This document shows, piece by piece, positions 61,392-64,000 of a DNA stretch of 64,000 bases. The stretch spans positions 6,200,001 to 6,264,000 of the forward strand of contig OZ245848.1 in NCBI GenBank assembly GCA_965228955.1. The letters are read 5' to 3'. Under the pieces are notes generated by a model. The model worked only from the letters and a program-made list of their open reading frames with translations, ran no database searches and was not told the DNA's origin. Every line of letters starts with the position of its first letter. The stretch's first letter is position 1. The position numbers were made by a program, and so were the translations under genes. Source of the stretch: JANSWY01 sp965228955. Lineage in GTDB: Bacteria; Bacteroidota; Bacteroidia; Cytophagales; Cyclobacteriaceae.

Positions 61392-61631
61392 TTATACTAA
61401 TACGTTTCCGTTTTTTCTAGCTTTCTTAAGTACAGCAGTGATACCATTTTTGTTGATGGTTCTAATTGCTGAAGCTGAAACTTTCAAAGTGATCCACTTA
61501 TCTTCTTCAGGGATATAGAATCTCTTTTTTTGAAGATTTGGATAGAACCTTCTCTTAGTCTTATTGTTAGCGTGAGAAACATTGTTACCCACCTGTGGTT
61601 TTTTACCTGTTATTTGACAAACTCTAGACAT
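61392..61631 (-). CDS. rpmB: 50S ribosomal protein L28
   Basis: A 79-residue protein of normal L28 length, starting MSRVCQITGKKPQVGNNVSH and including KTKRRFYPNLQKKRFY. It heads the rpmB-rpmG-DUF4295 unit and is preceded by a good promoter. Confidence 0.97.
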   Translation of the reverse strand: MSRVCQITGKKPQVGNNVSHANNKTKRRFYPNLQKKRFYIPEEDKWITLKVSASAIRTINKNGITAVLKKARKNGNVLV

Positions 61632-61660
61632 CTTTCTGCGCCTTATTTTAAATCGGACTG

Positions 61661-61692
61661 CAAATATCGTAGTATTTTGTAGAAATGCAAAA
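61661..61692 (-). promoter_or_regulatory. Promoter of the rpmB operon
   Basis: On the minus strand TTTTG (61692-61688) and GATATTTG (61668-61661) are separated by 19 bases, close to TTTG-N19-TAnnTTTG. The leader would be about 23 bases. Confidence 0.6.
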
Positions 61693-61747
61693 CCTGAATG
61701 ACTTATTTAAGGGCTTTTTTTCAGGTTTTTGGATTATTAACATCAAA

Positions 61748-62575
61748 TTAGAAGTAAGACACTGCAAAATGTGTGCATATCACGTCTGAAGTCTCTTTTC
61801 CTCCCAACAAAGTTCCTGTAAAATTAAAGGATCCGTACAGAATTTGATTGTCTAAGTCGTGATTATTTATGATGATTGAACCTTTACTTGCCAGATAGTC
61901 ATCGGCCAAATAGGAGTAACTTCCTGAATAATCTGCTTCAAGACCCTCCAATGGGAATTCATCCTCAATAATATCAATTGGGACTGTTATTTCAATCAGC
62001 TCTCTTGCCTCCTCAAGAAAATTAATCACTATAGATTCATCAACTATTGAAGCTGATATTCTTGAAGGCGAAAATTTGGTTCCATTAACGGACCCTACAA
62101 ATTCCGACTTTAATATGAGAAGATTATTTGTGAGTGCTAAATCCGTAAAACGACCCTCAGTAATTTGAATGGTAGATTCATTACTGGTAAGAAGACCTTC
62201 GAATGTTCCTGATAATACGCCTAATGCAGTATCCAATTGATTTATTTCAATTGAACCTCCTATAAAAGAATTGTTTGAGAATGAGACAAATGTATTGTCT
62301 GAATCCTGGTAAATGATATTTGTGAAGTTAAATGATTGAGGTTGTGTAGAATATGTGCCAATGTCATAGGCATTCACGTGAATTGAAATAGAATTGCCGT
62401 TTTTTAGTGTGCCAATGATATTGATACCTCTGTTGTCAACCGTTGCTACTGAATTGGAGGTGGACTTGAATTCGTTATCTGCTGAAAATGATATTTTGTC
62501 CATTACTGGCTCGTCCTTAGTCTTGCAAGAGGCAATTACCAGTAGGAGTAAAAATACATGCAAGCCAATTTTCAT
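61748..62575 (-). CDS. DUF6252-like lipoprotein
   Basis: A 275-residue protein with a clear lipoprotein signal (LLLLVIASCK). The mature part is beta-rich, with SFSADNEFKSTSNSVATVDN near the N-terminus and NSISIHVNAYDIGTYS, resembling DUF6252 proteins of Bacteroidota. The repeat-like parts ending in GSFNFTGTL and GTFEGLLT suggest two related halves. Function unknown; it is likely anchored in the outer membrane. Confidence 0.7.
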   Translation of the reverse strand: MKIGLHVFLLLLVIASCKTKDEPVMDKISFSADNEFKSTSNSVATVDNRGINIIGTLKNGNSISIHVNAYDIGTYSTQPQSFNFTNIIYQDSDNTFVSFSNNSFIGGSIEINQLDTALGVLSGTFEGLLTSNESTIQITEGRFTDLALTNNLLILKSEFVGSVNGTKFSPSRISASIVDESIVINFLEEARELIEITVPIDIIEDEFPLEGLEADYSGSYSYLADDYLASKGSIIINNHDLDNQILYGSFNFTGTLLGGKETSDVICTHFAVSYF

Positions 62576-62668
62576 AGGATCTTAAACTCGATGACACTTC
62601 TTCATTGATTACAGTTGAAACATAGTTTTAATTATTTACCCTTATTCGGCCTTCTTGCAAATTCTATT

Positions 62669-62676
62669 TACTTTTG
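62669..62676 (+). promoter_or_regulatory. Possible -7 element TACTTTTG of the rocD promoter
   Basis: TACTTTTG fits TAnnTTTG. No good -33 element is seen. The leader to the chosen rocD start would be about 90 bases and is richer in G and C than its surroundings. Confidence 0.45.
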
Positions 62677-62774
62677 TTCTCCGGGTGATTTCTCCCCGCC
62701 ACTAAAACGAGGAAAGGATGGCAACTCTCCGTGATGAGTGCAAGGTTTATTATTCAACATTTAATCACGAAATT

Positions 62775-64000
62775 ATGAGTCTGACATTGTCAAATCAGGA
62801 ATTATCATCTCAGGATTTAATCAAATTAGAGGATAAGCATGGCGCTCACAACTATCACCCACTTCCAGTTGTACTTTCAAAAGGAGAGGGAGTTTATGTT
62901 TGGGATGTTGAAGGCAAAAAGTACTTCGATTTTCTATCTGCTTACTCAGCTGTAAACCAAGGTCATTGCCATCCTAAAATTGTAGGCGCATTAAAAGACC
63001 AGGCAGAAACTCTTACTTTAACTTCCAGAGCATTTTATAATGATGTACTTGGAATCTACGAGCAGTACATCACCGAGTACTTTGGTTTTGATAAAGTACT
63101 TCCAATGAATACTGGAGCTGAAGGCGTGGAAACCGCAATTAAGATCTGCAGAAAGTGGGGATATGAGAAAAAAGGAGTTCCAGAAAATCAAGGACAGATT
63201 GTAGTCTTTGACCAGAACTTCCACGGTAGAACTACCACTATTATTTCTTTCTCCAGCGACATGGATGCAAGAAAGAACTTTGGTCCATTCACTCACGGAT
63301 TTGTGAAGGTTGCTTACAATGACTTAGAGGCTTTAAGAGAAGTTATCTCTCAGCCAAATATTGTTGGTGTTTTAGTTGAGCCAATTCAAGGTGAAGCAGG
63401 AGTAAATGTCCCAAATGATGATTTCATTCCAGGAGTTGCAACTCTTTGTAAGGAAAATAATGTTTTATTCATTGCTGATGAAATCCAAACGGGTATTGCC
63501 AGAACGGGAAGCCTTTTAAGTGTATGTGGAAACTGTACATGTAGCAAATCTTGTGAAAAGCAGGATACTTATACTAAACCAGATATGTTGATTCTTGGGA
63601 AAGCCATTTCTGGAGGAGTTTATCCAGTTTCTGCAGTATTAGCGGACAATGATGTGATGGAAGTAATTACTCCAGGAACTCACGGTTCGACTTTCGGGGG
63701 GAATCCTTTAGCTGCAAAAGTTGCAATGGCAGCCCTTGATGTTGTGAATGATGAAGAGTTGATTCAGAATGCGAGAAAACTAGGTGAGATTTTCAGAGAG
63801 AGAATGACCAAGTTTGCTGAGACTTCTGACTTGGTTACATTGGTAAGAGGAAAAGGATTATTAAATGCAGTTGTAATTAATGATCATCCAAGTTCGTCTA
63901 CTGCATGGGATATTTGTGTGGCATTAAAGGATAATGGTCTTTTGGCAAAACCAACACACGGCAATATCATCAGGTTTGCTCCTCCATTGGTAATGACTGA
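62775..64000 (+). CDS. rocD: Ornithine--oxo-acid aminotransferase (3' truncated by window)
   Basis: The first 408 codons of a class III aminotransferase. GAHNYHPLPVV, FDFLSAYSAVNQGHCHPKI, MNTGAEGVETAIK, DEIQTGIARTG and LGKAISGGVYPVSAVLAD (with the PLP lysine) identify ornithine aminotransferase. It turns ornithine and 2-oxoglutarate into glutamate semialdehyde and glutamate. An insertion after the ARTG motif carries CGNCTCSKSCEKQ. The chosen ATG gives the usual N-terminal length; an in-frame ATG at 62718, behind an AGGAAAGG sequence, would add 19 residues. The end GNIIRFAPPLVMT shows that only a short C-terminus is missing. Confidence 0.93.
   Translation, partial: MSLTLSNQELSSQDLIKLEDKHGAHNYHPLPVVLSKGEGVYVWDVEGKKYFDFLSAYSAVNQGHCHPKIVGALKDQAETLTLTSRAFYNDVLGIYEQYITEYFGFDKVLPMNTGAEGVETAIKICRKWGYEKKGVPENQGQIVVFDQNFHGRTTTIISFSSDMDARKNFGPFTHGFVKVAYNDLEALREVISQPNIVGVLVEPIQGEAGVNVPNDDFIPGVATLCKENNVLFIADEIQTGIARTGSLLSVCGNCTCSKSCEKQDTYTKPDMLILGKAISGGVYPVSAVLADNDVMEVITPGTHGSTFGGNPLAAKVAMAALDVVNDEELIQNARKLGEIFRERMTKFAETSDLVTLVRGKGLLNAVVINDHPSSSTAWDICVALKDNGLLAKPTHGNIIRFAPPLVMT

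Noticed and set aside
1..64000. Insertion sequences, prophage, CRISPR array, tRNA or rRNA genes
   Set aside because: No transposase, integrase, phage gene, regular spaced repeat or tRNA-like cloverleaf was found by reading; a tRNA scan could still reveal a missed one.

Overview
The window looks like the chromosome of a free-living, probably marine member of the Bacteroidota (Cytophagales-like). DNA is AT-rich throughout. Several promoters have the Bacteroidota -7 motif TAnnTTTG, and two proteins end in type IX secretion (T9SS) sorting domains. Other markers of the phylum are paired DUF4097 proteins behind an ECF sigma factor, DUF1800/DUF1501 and DUF4295 genes, and a thiamin TonB receptor under a TPP riboswitch. 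No mobile element, CRISPR array, tRNA or rRNA was seen.

Region 1 (1-26853) is one large surface-polysaccharide locus. It holds nucleotide-sugar genes (rfbA end, rfbC, UDP-glucuronate decarboxylase, a UDP-HexNAc dehydrogenase, gmd, fcl), an SLBB export protein, a kinase-less chain-length protein, a flippase, a Wzy-like polymerase, three glycosyltransferases and two different initiating phosphoglycosyl transferases. A sulfation module is embedded in it: cysC-cysD-cysN-cysQ make PAPS and remove PAP, and three different PAPS-type sulfotransferases lie in tandem downstream. A secreted, T9SS-sorted sulfatase faces them on the other strand. No cysH or cysIJ is present, so the module is read as polysaccharide sulfation and not cysteine synthesis. 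An intact exosortase plus a partner membrane protein sits before the WcaJ-like gene, and a decayed second copy of the same pair sits after it.

Region 2 (26917-38547) is mostly housekeeping: pheS, a DUF3667 protein, a MoxR ATPase, three overlapping periplasmic PPIase/chaperone genes, a SpoIIE phosphatase-STAS-RsbW partner-switching trio, and guaB.

Region 3 (38641-43036) is a vitamin-uptake block: a PnuC-family transporter, a NadR-like kinase, a TPP riboswitch with a plausible expression platform, a TonB receptor and a thiamin-pyrophosphokinase-like protein that lacks the usual catalytic motif.

Region 4 (43163-54308) holds a DUF697 protein, a DUF6134-like protein, a hydrolase-OsmC fusion, an M14 carboxypeptidase, a tandem pair of small paralogs, an ECF sigma/anti-sigma/DUF4097 operon, a BASS transporter and an acyltransferase.

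Region 5 (54479-64000) holds a DUF1800/DUF1501 secreted pair, a LytS/LytTR two-component system behind a long inverted repeat, ftsY with the rpmB-rpmG-DUF4295 cluster, a lipoprotein, and the start of rocD with an unusual cysteine-rich insertion.
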